DNA of 64,000 nucleotides from Aplectana chamaeleonis (taxonomy: Eukaryota; Nematoda; Chromadorea; Rhabditida; Cosmocercidae), in the NCBI GenBank assembly GCA_029168955.1, contig JAPDOI010000969.1, positions 124,001 to 188,000 of the forward strand, read 5' to 3'. The position numbers and the translations under genes are program-made. The notes below the pieces were generated by a model that had not been told where the DNA came from, searched no databases, and worked only from the letters and a program-made list of their open reading frames with translations. Within the stretch, counting starts at the first letter, position 1; each line of letters begins with the position of its first letter. Positions 24,294-36,200 of the stretch are shown one piece after another.

Positions 24294-24759
24294 TTAAAGG
24301 CACTGTTCGCGATAAACTTCACCCTCGAATTTTTCATGAAAAACGCTTCTCGTGGCTCTCAGAAGCAGAACAGCGTCGAAAAAACGGGGAAAAAGCTACT
24401 CAGGAGCCGCAAAACGGCTTGGAAAAGTGGGCAAACCCCGCCGCTGGGGGCAAGTCCCGCCCTTTTCCGCCCCTCGACGTGAACAAAGGAGAACTAGAAA
24501 TCGTGAGTTGAGAAATCCCTTCAATCTCAACTTCTCTCGTTACTCAGGTCAGCTCGCATACATTGGCTGCAAAAGACGGAAGTTACAAGCCTCGGACAAC
24601 TCGTCCACCATTTTCTCTCGCTCAATTTTTGATGGACCATAACTCCATTCCCAGAAGGTCTTGTACGATTCCAGAAGCATCATTAGAATCAGAATGGGAC
24701 CTGTTTCAAGATAGGCAAAAAAACAGAAAAGCGATTTTTATCGCGAACAGTGCCTTTAA
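24294..24759 (+). mobile_element. MITE family M2, copy d
   Basis: TTAAAGGCACTGTTCGCGATAAA ... TTTATCGCGAACAGTGCCTTTAA, TIRs of about 22 bp, directly after the RTE tail. The interior shares GCTCGCATACATTGGCTGCAA with the other M2 copies. Confidence 0.87.
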
Positions 24760-24815
24760 TTATGCCTGTGATATTATGCGGAACAAAGACTGGAGGTTCA
24801 CAACGGAACACCCGT

Positions 24816-25020
24816 TTGGCGGCGTTCAGAGTTCATTCGCAGCGCGACGCGAAGTTATAATTAGCTTACGTATCGATCAAGCGACGTCGCGTCGTCGCTT
24901 GGCGTTCACAGAGAAGTGGCGCGATACATCGGATTTGACGCGCAAATGACGATTGCTCCGCGTCGGTGGCGTCGCGTTGCATTGCAATGCGGCGCGATGA
25001 ACGTCGCACGAAGGGGATGC
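24816..25020 (+). mobile_element. Partial M5-like MITE (left end)
   Basis: GGCGGCGTTCAGAGTTCATTCGCAGCGCGACGCG and GAAGTGGCGCGAT...GGATTTGACGCGCAAA match 16932-17090. No matching right end was found nearby. Confidence 0.55.
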
Positions 25021-26362
25021 CAACCAATAGCTCTGACATTCGCTTGGGAGTCGCCTCGTAGGGCGGGGTCAGTTTTCCTCTATTTTTTCGGCTCCTCTAC
25101 ATTCTTCTCACGTCTCGCCGAGGGCATGGTCGAAAAAAGTGGGGAAAAAGTGATGAAAATGTGAGGCGACTTCCACGAAAAAGTTCCCCCAGCTCGAGCC
25201 TTTTCTCCAACGCTCCTCTCGATGAAAAACGATCGATATGGCTCATAGCTAATTTTTTCATCGCCAGCCGTCAACCAGTTCCTTTTCCTCAGTTCTCATT
25301 TATCCTTCTCTCATTTTCGTTCTCTTTTCTTTTCTGGTATTCATCTAACCATTTTCGTGATTATAGTGATTGATATGTAGAAGTATGTTTGGGCTCGACA
25401 CCTTCCTTCAGGTTCCGGTAAAGATTTGGGTGGAAGATACAGTGACAGCCTTGAAGTTCCATCAGCTGAACCACCTCCGTTCTGGAAAATAAACTCCAGC
25501 TTTCTGTTTGGACTGGTGGGTAGTCTAGTTTTTTTTGTATTTTCGCATCTCTAATGGAAAGTCCTTCCAGCACCGAACGAAATGTACTCTTCTAGAATTA
25601 TTTTTAGGTGTGGAATCCGATGGCCTAAAATAACTCTAAAAGAATTATTAGCGTTTTTCAAAGCCTCGTAGCAAGGTAAGGGTGCCCATCAGAAATTTTT
25701 AGGATTCTTCGGAAAAAATTTCCGTATTTTTTCTCCAAACTTGTGTATTGTTGTAATCTTGGGTGTTGAACACTAATCAGAGTTCCGCTTGTCGAGAAAT
25801 TCAGAAGTGTACTGTAGGTTACGGTAGATACCATGCTTCGTACTGAGCAAATCCTACCTAAGTATTTGGAAATCGACAAATGAACATCAAATTCGTATAC
25901 AGCACCCCGAATACCTGCTGCACAGAATTTTTCAATCAAATCTGAGACTGACCAAACTACCGTATGCCCACAATAATCTACCGTAACCTATGAAAACCAC
26001 CGTATATCCACCGTGACCTATAGGCTATAAAAATCGGTAAACTGGAGATACATGGGGATGTGGCATGCTTTCGGAATGAATTTGCGGTTTGAAGATCATG
26101 ATTCTCTGATTAATAAGCTTTACTAGTATCACATCATCGTTGCTTGGTTATGGTTTTTTTCCGTACTAGGTTGCAACTAGGATATCCGGTTCTGTTTGTT
26201 ATTTCTCCCTGTTATAGTTGCTTAATCTCATACGGTTATCTCGACACCGGTTTCTGGCTTTCAATTCCTCATACCGGTGGTGTGAATGTCTTTGCGTTTA
26301 GCTCCTTTCCTGTGAAGATTATGGGTTTTATGGAATTGTTATCTCTTTGGTTTTTAGCGAAT
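25021..26362. other. Unassigned 1.3 kb
   Basis: Contains sequence shared in inverse with 41080-41105 (AGCTCTGACATTCGCTTGGGAG) and a CTACCGTAACCTA-rich part (25810-26030) related to 5655-5730. Frames up to 93 codons show no recognised domain. Confidence 0.3.
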
Positions 26363-26503
26363 TAGGGGCCGTTTATACCTCCGCCGCCGAGAGGTGCGGC
26401 GAAGTGCAATCCTACAATATCGATCGTGCCGCGCCGCGTGATCAATATTGCAGAAATGCACTGTGCCGCGCCGCTCGACTGCGAGAGTATAAACGACCCC
26501 TTA
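26363..26503. mobile_element. 141-bp foldback MITE
   Basis: TTAGGGGCCGTTTATAC at left and GTATAAACGACCCCTTA at right. The body is also largely self-complementary (GCGGCGCGGCAC and GTGCCGCGCCGC). Confidence 0.8.
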
Positions 26504-26710
26504 GCTGTTATCTGCCATGATCCTGCCCATAGCTGTGTGATTTTTCCCCTATTCTGATCTTGAATGTGGTCAGTTATGCTCCAAATACATTGTGAGGATC
26601 TATTATTCTCTCATCATTTTGTTTAAGATTAACAATTGCTATAGTTTCTGAAGTTGTTTCGATATAACTTGCTGCTCTCGTAGAGGCTCTCCCGCTGCTG
26701 TACTAATTGT

Positions 26711-26731
26711 GGTGCGCGCGAAGCGCGCACC
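26711..26731. repeat. Perfect 9-bp hairpin near the edge of module A
   Basis: GGTGCGCGC / GAA / GCGCGCACC. The second A module (around 37770) keeps only the right arm CGCGCGCACC. Confidence 0.8.
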
Positions 26732-27239
26732 AGATTTGGCTTTAACTCACCCATGCGCAACACTGCGATTCCGAAATCAGCGTTCAGAATAACTGTGGAG
26801 ATGCGGTTTTTTCTCCATTGAAAAGAGCGTAAAAAGTTGGTGTGTGTGCGAGAAAATTGTTTGGAATGGTATCTTGGCAATCGAGAAAAATGGAGAAAAC
26901 CACGTGATTTTGGTCGAAAAACTGTTAATCTCCTTTTTTTCAGACGGCGTTCACGATCTTGTGTAACCAGTTAAAATTGAGCTAGGAAGCTAATTTTTTG
27001 GCAGGAGGCTGAAAATGGATGCAGCTAGCTCCTATTCAATTTTGGAGTTGGAGGCTCAATTTTAACGGACCCTCAAAATTGAGGGTCAAGACGGCTGAAA
27101 ACATGTAAACATGTTATTGTAAACCATCCGAAGTTCACTGAACTTAAAAAAATGAACTAATGAAGATCAACACGGTTACAGATAAGCTTCCTCCCAAGAT
27201 TGTGCCCTGCTCGAGACGGTTGGTGTGAATCGAATTTGA

Positions 27240-30200
27240 GGAGCCCGCAGGACGCCGCAGAAAGTGCGCGGCCCCCAATGGGAGTGCGCAGGACGCCACA
27301 GAAAATGTGCGGGCTAGCAGTGGGAGTGCGCAGGATGCCGTAGAAAGTGTGCGGGACCATAGTGGGAGTGCGCAGGACGCCGCAGAAATAGTGCGGGCCC
27401 CCAGTGGGAATGCGCAAGACACCGTAGAAAGTGTGCGGGACCCCAGTGGAAATGCGCAGGATGCCTTAGAAAGTCTACGTGACTCCAGTGGGGGTGCGCA
27501 GGACGCCGCAGAAAGAGCGCGGGCACTCAGTGGGAGTGCGCAGGATGCCGTAGAAAGTGTGCGGGACCATAGTGGGAGTGCGCAGGACGCCGCAGAAATA
27601 GTGCGGGGCCCCAGTGGGGAGGCCCAAGACACCGTAGAAAGTGTGCGGGACCCCAGTGGAAATGCGCAGGTTGCCTTAGAAAGTCTACGTGACTCCAGTG
27701 GGGGTGCGCAGGACGCCGCAGAAAGAGCGCGGGCACTCAGTGGGAGTGCGCAGGATGCCGTAGAAAGTGTGCGGGACCATAGTGGGAGTGCGCAGGACGC
27801 CGCAGAAATAGTGCGCGCCCCAGTGTAAATGCGCAAGACACCGTAGAAAGTGTGCGGGACCCCAGTGGAAATGCGCAGGATGCCTTAGAAAGTCTACGTG
27901 ACTCCAGTGGGGGTGCGCAGGACGCCGCAGAAAGAGCGCGGGCACTCAGTGGGAGTGCGCAGGATGCCGTAGAAAGTGTGCGGGACCATAGTGGGAGTGC
28001 GCAGGACGCCGCAGAAATAGTGCGGGCCCCCAGTGGGAATGCGCAAGACACCGTAGAAAGTGTGCGGGACCCCAGTGGAAATGCGCAGGATGCCTTAGAA
28101 AGTCTACGTGACTCCAGTGGGGGTGCGCTGGACGCCGCAGAAAGAGCGCGGGCACTCAGTGGGAGTGTGCAGGACACCGTAGAGAGTGTGCGGGACCACA
28201 GTGGGAGTGCGGAGTACGCCGCAGAAAGAGTGCGGGCCCCTAGTGGGAATGCGCAGTATGCCGTAGAAAGTGTGCGGGACCATAGTGGGAGTGCTCAGGA
28301 CGCCGCAGAAAGTGTGCGGGACCATAGTGGGAGTGCGCAGGACGCCGCAGAAAGAGCGCGTACCCCCAGTAGGAATGCGCAGGACGCCGTAGAAAGTGTG
28401 CGGGTCTGCAGTGGGAGTGCACAGGACGCCGGTGAAAGTGTACGAGACCCCATTGGTAGTGCGCAGGACTCTGTAGAAAGTGTACGGGACTCCAGAGGGA
28501 GCGTGCAGGACCCCGTGGAAAGTGTGCGGGACCCCACTGGGAGTGTCAGGACGATGTAGAAAGAGTGCGGGACTACCGTGGGTGTGCGCAGGACGCCATA
28601 GAAAATGCGGGGGACCCCAGTAGGAGTGCGCAGGACGCCGCAGAAAGTGTGCGGGACCCCAGCGGGAAGGCACAGGGCGCCGTAGAAAGTGGGGTGGGCC
28701 GTAGTGGGGGTGCGGAGGACCCCGCAGAAAGAGTGCGGGTTCCTAGTGGGATTGTGCGGGACGCCGTAAAAAGTGTGCGGGACCATAGTGGGAGTGCTCA
28801 GGTCGCCGCAGAAAGTGTGCGAGACCATAGTGGGAGTGCGCAGGACGCCGCAGAAAGGGCGCGGGCCCCCGTAGGAATGCGCAGGACGCCGTAGAAAGTG
28901 TGCGAGTCCCCAGTGGCAGTGCACAGGACCCCGTAGAAAGTGTACGAGACCCCATTGGGAGTGCACAGGACTCCGTGAAAGTGTACGGGACTCCAGAGGG
29001 AGTGTGCAGGACCCCGTTGAAAGTGTGCGGCACCCCACTGGAAGTGCCAGGACGATGTAGAAAGTGTGCGGGACTACCGTGGGTGTGCGCAGGACGCCAT
29101 AGAAAATGTAGGGGACCCCAGTGGGAGTGCGCAGGACGCCGCAGAAAGTGTGCGTGACCCCAGTGGGAGTGCGCAGGACGCCGTAGAAAGTGTGCGGGAC
29201 CATAGTGGGAGTGCTCAGGACGCCGCAGAAAGAGTGTGGGACCACAGCGGGAAGGTGCAGGACGCCGTAGAAAGTGTGCGGGACCATAGTGGGAGTGCGG
29301 AGTACGCCGCAGAAAGAGTGCGGGTTCCTAGAGGGATTGTGCAGGACGCCGTAAAAAGTGTGCGGGACCATAGTGGGGGTGCTCAGGACGCCGCAGAAAG
29401 TGTGCGGGACCATAGTGGGAGTGCGCAGGATGCCTTAGAAAGTCTACGTGGCTCCAGTGGGGGTGCGCAGGACGCCGCAGAAAGAGTGTGGGCCCCTAGT
29501 GGGATTGTGCAGGATGCCGTAGAAAGTGTGCGGGACCATAGTGGGAGTGCTCAGGACGCCGCAGAAGGTGTGTGGGTCCCCAATGGGAATGCGCAGGACG
29601 CCGTAGAAAATGTGCAGCACCATAGTGGGAGTGCTCAGGACGCCGCAGAAAGTGTGCGGGTCCCCAGTGGGAATGCGCAGTATGCCGTAGAAAGTGTGCG
29701 GGACCATAGTGGGAGTGCGCAGGACGCCGTAGAAAGTGTGCAGGACCATAGTGGGAGTGCTCAGGACGCCGCAGAAAGTGTGCAGGTCTCCAATGGGAAT
29801 GCGCAGGACGCCGTAGAAAATGTGCAGGACCATAGTGGGAGTGCGCAGGACGCCGTAGAAAGTGTGCGGGACCACAGTGGGAGTGCGGAGTACGCCGCAG
29901 AAAGTGTGCGAGACCATAGTGGGAGTGCGCAGGACGCCGCAGAAAGGGCGCGGGCCCCCGTAGGAATGCGCAGGACGCCGTAGAAAGTGTGCGAGTCCCC
30001 AGTGGCAGTGCACAGGACCCCGTAGAAAGTGTACGAGACCCCATTGGTAGTGCGCAGGACTCCGTAAAAAGTGTAGGGACTCCAGAGGGAGTGTGCAGGA
30101 CACCGTTGAAAGTGTGCGTCACCCCACTGGGAGTGCCAGGACGATGTAGAAAGTGTGCGGGACTACCGTGGGTGTGCGCTGGGCGCCATAGAAAATGTAG

Positions 30201-33200
30201 GGGACCCCAGTGGGTGTGCGCAGGACGCCGCAGAAAGTGTGCGGGACCCCAGTGGGAGTGCGCAGGACGCCGTAGAAAGTGTGCGGGACCACAGTTGGAG
30301 TGCGGAGTACGCCGCAGAAAGAGTGTGGGACCACAGCGGGAAGGTGCAGGACGCCGTAGAAAGTGTGCGGGACCATAGTGGGAGTGCGGAGTACGCCGCA
30401 GAAAGAGTGCGGGTTCCTAGAGGGATTGTGCAGGACGCCGTAAAAAGTGTGCGGGACCATAGTGGGAGTGCTCAGGACGCCGCAGAAAGTGTGCGGGACC
30501 ATAGTGGGAGTGCGCAGGATGCCTTAGAAAGTCTACGTGGCTCCAGTGGGGGTGCGCAGGACGCCGCAGAAAGAGTGTGGGCCCCTAAGTGGGATTGTGC
30601 AGGATGCCGTAGAAAGGGTGCGGGACCATAGTGGGAGTGCTCAGGACGCCGCAGAAGGTGTGTGGGTCCCCAATGGGAATGCGCAGGACGCCGTAGAAAA
30701 TGTGCAGCACCATAGTGGGAGTGCTCAGGACGCCGCAGAAAGTGTGCGGGTCCCCAGTGGGAATGCGCAGTATGCCGTAGAAAGTGTGCGGGACCATAGT
30801 GGGAGTGCGCAGGACGCCGTAGAAAGTGTGCAGGACCATAGTGGGAGTGCTCAGGACGCCGCAGAAAGTGTGCAGGTCTCCAATGGGAATGCGCAGGACG
30901 CCGTAGAAAATGTGCAGGACCATAGTGGGAGTGCGCAGGACGCCGTAGAAAGTGTGCGGGACCACAGTGGGAGTGCGGAGTACGCCGCAGAAAGAGTGTG
31001 GGTCCCTAGTGGGATTGTGCAGGATGCCGCAGAAAGTGTGTGAGTCCCCAGTGGGAATGCGCAGGACGCCGTAGAAAAGGTGCAGGACCATAGTGGGAGT
31101 GCGCAGGACGCCGTAGAAAGTGTGCGGGACCACAGTTGGAGTGCGGAGTACGCCGCAGAAAGAGTGTGGGACCACAGCGGGAAGGTGCAGGACGCCGTAG
31201 AAAGTGTGCGGGACCATAGTGGGAGTGCAGGTACGCCGCAAAAAGAGTGCGGGTTCCTAGTGGGATTGTGCAGGACGCCGTAAAAAGTGTGCGGGACCAT
31301 AGTGGGAGTGCTCAGGACGCCGCAGAAAGTGTGCGGGACCATAGTGGGAGTGCGCAGGATGCCTTAGAAAGTCTACGTGGCTCCAGGGGTGCGCAGGACG
31401 CCGCAGGAAGAGTGCGGGCCCTCAGTGGGAGTGTGCAGGACACCGTAGAAAGTGTGCGGGACCATAGTGGGAGTGCGCAGGATGCCTTAGAAAGTCTACG
31501 TGGCTCCAGTGGGGGTGCGCCGGACGCCGCAGAAAGAGTGCGGGCCCTCAGTGGGAGTGTGCAGGACACCGTAGAAAGTGTGCGGGATCACAGTGGGAGT
31601 GCGCAGTACGCCGCAGAAAGAGTGCGGGCCCCTAGTGGGAATGCGCAGTATGCCGTAGAAAGTGTGCGGGACCCCACTGGGAGTGTCAGGACGATGTAGA
31701 AAGAGTGGGGGACCACAGTTGGAGTGCGGAGTACGCCGCAGAAAGAGTGTGGGACCACAGCGGGAAGGTGCAGGACGCCGTAGAAAGTGTGCGGGACCAT
31801 AGTGGGAGTGCGGAGTACGCCGCAGAAAGAGTGCGGGTTCCTAGTGGGATTGTGCAGGACGCCGTAGAAAATGTGCAGGACCATAGTGGGAGTGCTCAGG
31901 ACGCCGCAGAAAGTGTGCGGGTCCCCAGTGGGAATGCGCAGTATGCCGTAGAAAGTGTGCGGGACCATAGTGGGTGTGCGCAGGACGCCGTAGAAAGTGT
32001 GCAGGACCATAGTGGGAGTGCTCAGGACGCCGCAGAAAGTGTGCGGGTCCCCAGTGGGAGTGCTCAGGACGCCGCAGAAAGTGTGTGAGTCCCCAGTGGG
32101 AATGCGCAGGACGCCGTAGAAAATGTGCAGGACCATAGTGGGAGTGCGCAGGACGCCGTAGAAAGTGTGCGGGCCCCCAGTGGGAGTGCTCAGGACGCCG
32201 CAGAAAGTGTGTGAGTCCCCAGTGGGAATGCGCAGGACGCCGTAGTAAATGTGCAGGACCATAGTGGGAGTGCGCAGGACGCCGTAGAAAGTGTGCGGGA
32301 CCACAGTGGGAGTGCGGAGTACGCCGCAGAAAGAGTGTGGGTTCCTAGTGGGATTGTGCAGGATGCCGCAGAAAGTGTGTGAGTCCCCAGTGGGAATACG
32401 CAGGACGCCGTAGAAAATGTGCAGGACCATAGTGGGAGTGCGCAGGACGCCGTAGAAAGTGTGCGGGCCCCCAGTGGGAGTGCTCAGGACGCCGCAGAAA
32501 GTGTGTGAGTCCCCAGTGGGAATGCGCAGGACGCCGTAGAAAATGTGCAGGACCATAGTGGGAGTGCGCAGGACGCCGTAGAAAGTGTGCGGGACCACAG
32601 TTGGAGTGCGGAGTACGCCGCAGAAAGAGTGTGGGACCACAGCGGGAAGGTGCAGGACGCCGTAGAAAGTGTGCGGGACCATAGTGGGAGTGCGGAGTAC
32701 GCCGCAAAAAGAGTGCGGGTTCCTAGTGGGATTGTGCAGGACGCCGTAAAAGTGTGCGGGACCATAGTGCGAGTGCTAAGGACGCCGCAGAAAGAGTGCG
32801 GGACCATAGAGAGAGTGCGCAGGATGCCTTAGAAAGTCTACGAGGCTCCAGGGGGGTGGGCAGGACGCCGCAGAAAGAGTGCGGGTTCCTAGTGGGATTG
32901 TGCAGGACGCCGTAAAAAGTGTGCGGGACCATAGTGGGAGTGCGCAGGATGCCTTAGAAAGTCTACGTGGCTCCAGTGGGGGTGCGCAGGACGCCGCAGA
33001 AAGAGTGCGGGCCCTCAGTGGGAGTGTGCAGGACACCGTAGAAAGTGTGCGGGACCACAGTGGGAGTGCTCAGGACGATGCAGAAAGTGTGCGGGTCCCC
33101 AGTGGGAATGCGCAGTATGCCGTAGAAAGTGTGCGGGACCCCACTGGGAGTGTCAGGACGATGTAGAAAGAGTGGGGGACCACAGTTGGATTGCGGTGTA

Positions 33201-36200
33201 CGCCGCAGAAAGAGTGTGGGACCACAGCGGGAAGGTGCAGGACGCCGTAGAAAGTGTGCGGGACCATAGTGGGAGTGCGGAGTACGCCGCAGAAAGAGTG
33301 CGGGTTCCTAGTGGGATTGTGCAGGACGCCGTAAAAAGTGTGCGGGACCATAGTGGGAGTGCTCAGGACGCCGCAGAAAGTGTGCGGGACCCCAGTGGGT
33401 GTGCGCAGGACGCCGCAGAAAGTGTGCGGGACCCCAGCGGGAGTGCGCAGGACGCCGTAGAAAGTGTGCGGGACCACAGTGGGAGTGCGGAGTACGCCGC
33501 AGAAAGAGTGTGGGCCCCTAGTGGGATTGTGCAGGATGCCGTCGAAAGTGTGCGGGACCATAGTGGGAGTGCTCAGGACGCCGCAGAAAGTGTGTGGGTC
33601 CCCAGTGGGAATGCGCAGGATGCCGTAGAAAATGTGCAGGACCATAGTGGGAGTGCTCAGGACGCCGCAGAAAGTGTGCGGGTCCCCAGTGGGAATGCGC
33701 AGTATGCCGTAGAAAGTGTGCGGGACCATAGTGGGAGTGCGCAGGACGCCGTAGAAAGTGTGCAGGACCATAGTGGGAGTGCTCAGGACGCCGCAGAAAG
33801 TGTGCGGGTCCCCAGTGGGAGTGCTCAGGACGCCGCAGAAAGTGTGTGAGTCCCCAGTGGGAATGCGCAGGACGCCGTAGAAAATGTGCAGGACCATAGT
33901 GGGAGTGCGCAGGACGCCGTAGAAAGGGTGCGGGCCCCCAGTGGGAGTGCTCAGGACGCCGCAGAAAGTGTGTGAGTCCCCACTGGGAATGCGCAGGACG
34001 CCGTAGAAAATGTGCAGGACCATAGTGGGAGTGCGCAGGACGCCGTAGAAAGTGTGCGGGACCACAGTGGGAGTGCGGAGTACGCCGCAGAAAGAGTGTG
34101 GGTCCCTGGTGGGATTGTGCAGGATGCCGCAGAAAGTGTGTGAGTCCCCAGTGGGAATGCGCAGGACGCCGTAGAAAATGTGCAGGACCATAGTGGGAGT
34201 ACGCAGGACGCCGTAGAAAGTGTGCGGGCCCCCAGTGGGAGTGCTCAGGACGCCGCAGAAAGTGTGTGAGTCCCCAGTGGGAATGCGCAGGACGCCGTAG
34301 AAAATGTGCAGGACCATAGTGGGAGTGCGCAGGACGCCGTAGAAAGTGTGCGGGACCACAGTTGGAGTGCGGAGTACGCCGCAGAAAGAGTGTGGGACCA
34401 CAGCGGTAAGGTGCAGGACGCCGTAGAGAGTGTGCGGGACCATAGTGGGAGTGCGGAGTACGCCGCAAAAAGAGTGCGGGTTCCTAGTGGGATTGTGCAG
34501 GACGCCGTAAAAAGTGTGCGGGACCATAGTGGGAGTGCTCAGGACGCCGCAGAAAGTGTGCGGGACCATAGTGGGAGTGCGCAGGACGCCGTAGAAAATG
34601 TGCAGGACCATAGTGGGAGTGCTCAGGACGCCGCAGAAAGTGTGCGGGTCCCCAGTGGGAATGCGCAGTATGCCGTAGAAAGTGTGCGGGACCATAGTGG
34701 GTGTGCGCAGGACGCCGTAGAAAGTGTGCAGGACCATAGTGGGAGTGCTCAGGACGCCGCAGAAAGTGTGCGGGTCCCCAGTGGGAGTGCTCAGGACGCC
34801 GCAGAAAGTGTGTGTGAGTCCCAAGTGGGAATGCGCAGGACGCCGTAGAAAATGTGCAGGACCATGGTGGGAGTGCGCAGGACGCCGTAGAAAGGGTGCG
34901 GGCCCCCAGTGGGAGTGCTCAGGACGCCGCAGAAAGTGTGTGAGTCCCCACTGGGAATGCGCAGGACGCCGTAGAAAATGTGCGGGACCATGGTGGGAGT
35001 GCGCAGGACGCCGTAGAAAGTGTGCGGGACCACAGTGGGAGTGCGGAGTACGCCGCAGAAAGAGTGTGGGTCCCTGGTGGGATTGTGCAGGATGCCGCAG
35101 AAAGTGTGTGAGTCCCCCAGTGGGAATGCGCAGTATGCCGTAGAAAATGTGCGGGACCATAGTGGGAGTGCGCAGGACGCCGCAGAAAGAGTGCGGGCCC
35201 CCAGGGGGAGTGCTCAGGACGCCGCAGAAAGTGTGTGAGTCCCCAGTGGAAATGCGCAGGACGCCGTAGAAAATGTGCAGGACCATAGTGGGAGTGCGCA
35301 GGACGCCGTAGAAAGTGTGCGGGACCACAGTTGGAGTGCGGAGTACGCCGCAGAAAGAGTGTGGGACCACAGCGGGAAGGTGCAGGACGCCGTAGAAAGT
35401 GTGCGGGACCATAGTGGGAGTGCGGAGTACGCCGCAAAAAGAGTGCGGGTTCCTAGTGGGATTGTGCAGGACGCCGTAAAAAGTGTGCGGGACCATAGTG
35501 GGAGTGCTCAGGACGCCGCAGAAAGTGTGCGGGACCATAGTGGGAGTGCGCAGGATGCCTTAGAAAGTCTACGTGGCTCCAGTGGGGGTGCGCAGGACGC
35601 CGCAGAAAGAGTGCGGGCCCTCAGTGGGAGTGTGCAGGACACCGTAGAAAGTGTGCGGGATCACAGTGGGAGTGCGCAGTACGCCGCAGAAAGAGTGCGG
35701 GCCCCTAGTGGGAATGCGCAGTATGCCGTAGAAAGTGTGCGGGACCCCACTGGGAGTGTCAGGACGATGTAGAAAGAGTGCGGGACTACCGCGGGTGTGC
35801 GCAGGACGCCATAGAAAATGTAGGGGACCCCAGTGGGTGTGCGCAGGACGCCGCAGAAAGAGTGTGGGACCACAGCGGGAAGGTGCAGGACGCCGTAGAA
35901 AGTGTGCGGGACCATAGTGGGAGTGCGAAGTACGCCGCAGAAAGAGTGCGGGTTCCTAGTGGGATTGTGCAGGACGCCGTTGAAAGTGTGCGGGACCATA
36001 GTGGGATTGCTCAGGACGCCGCAAAAAGTGTGCGGGACCCCAGTGGGTGTGCGCAGGACGCCGCAGAAAGTGTGCGGGAGCCCAGCGGGAGTGCGCAGGA
36101 CGCCGTAGATAGTGTGCGGGACCACAGTGGGAGTGCGGAGTACGCCGCAGAAAGAGTGTGGGCCCCTAGTGGGATTGTGCAGGATGCCGTAGAAAGTGTG

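Noticed and set aside
33070..35538. 822-codon minus-strand frame in the 42-bp array
   Set aside because: Three minus frames and a plus frame are also open over much of the array; the unit length is a multiple of three, so openness is automatic.
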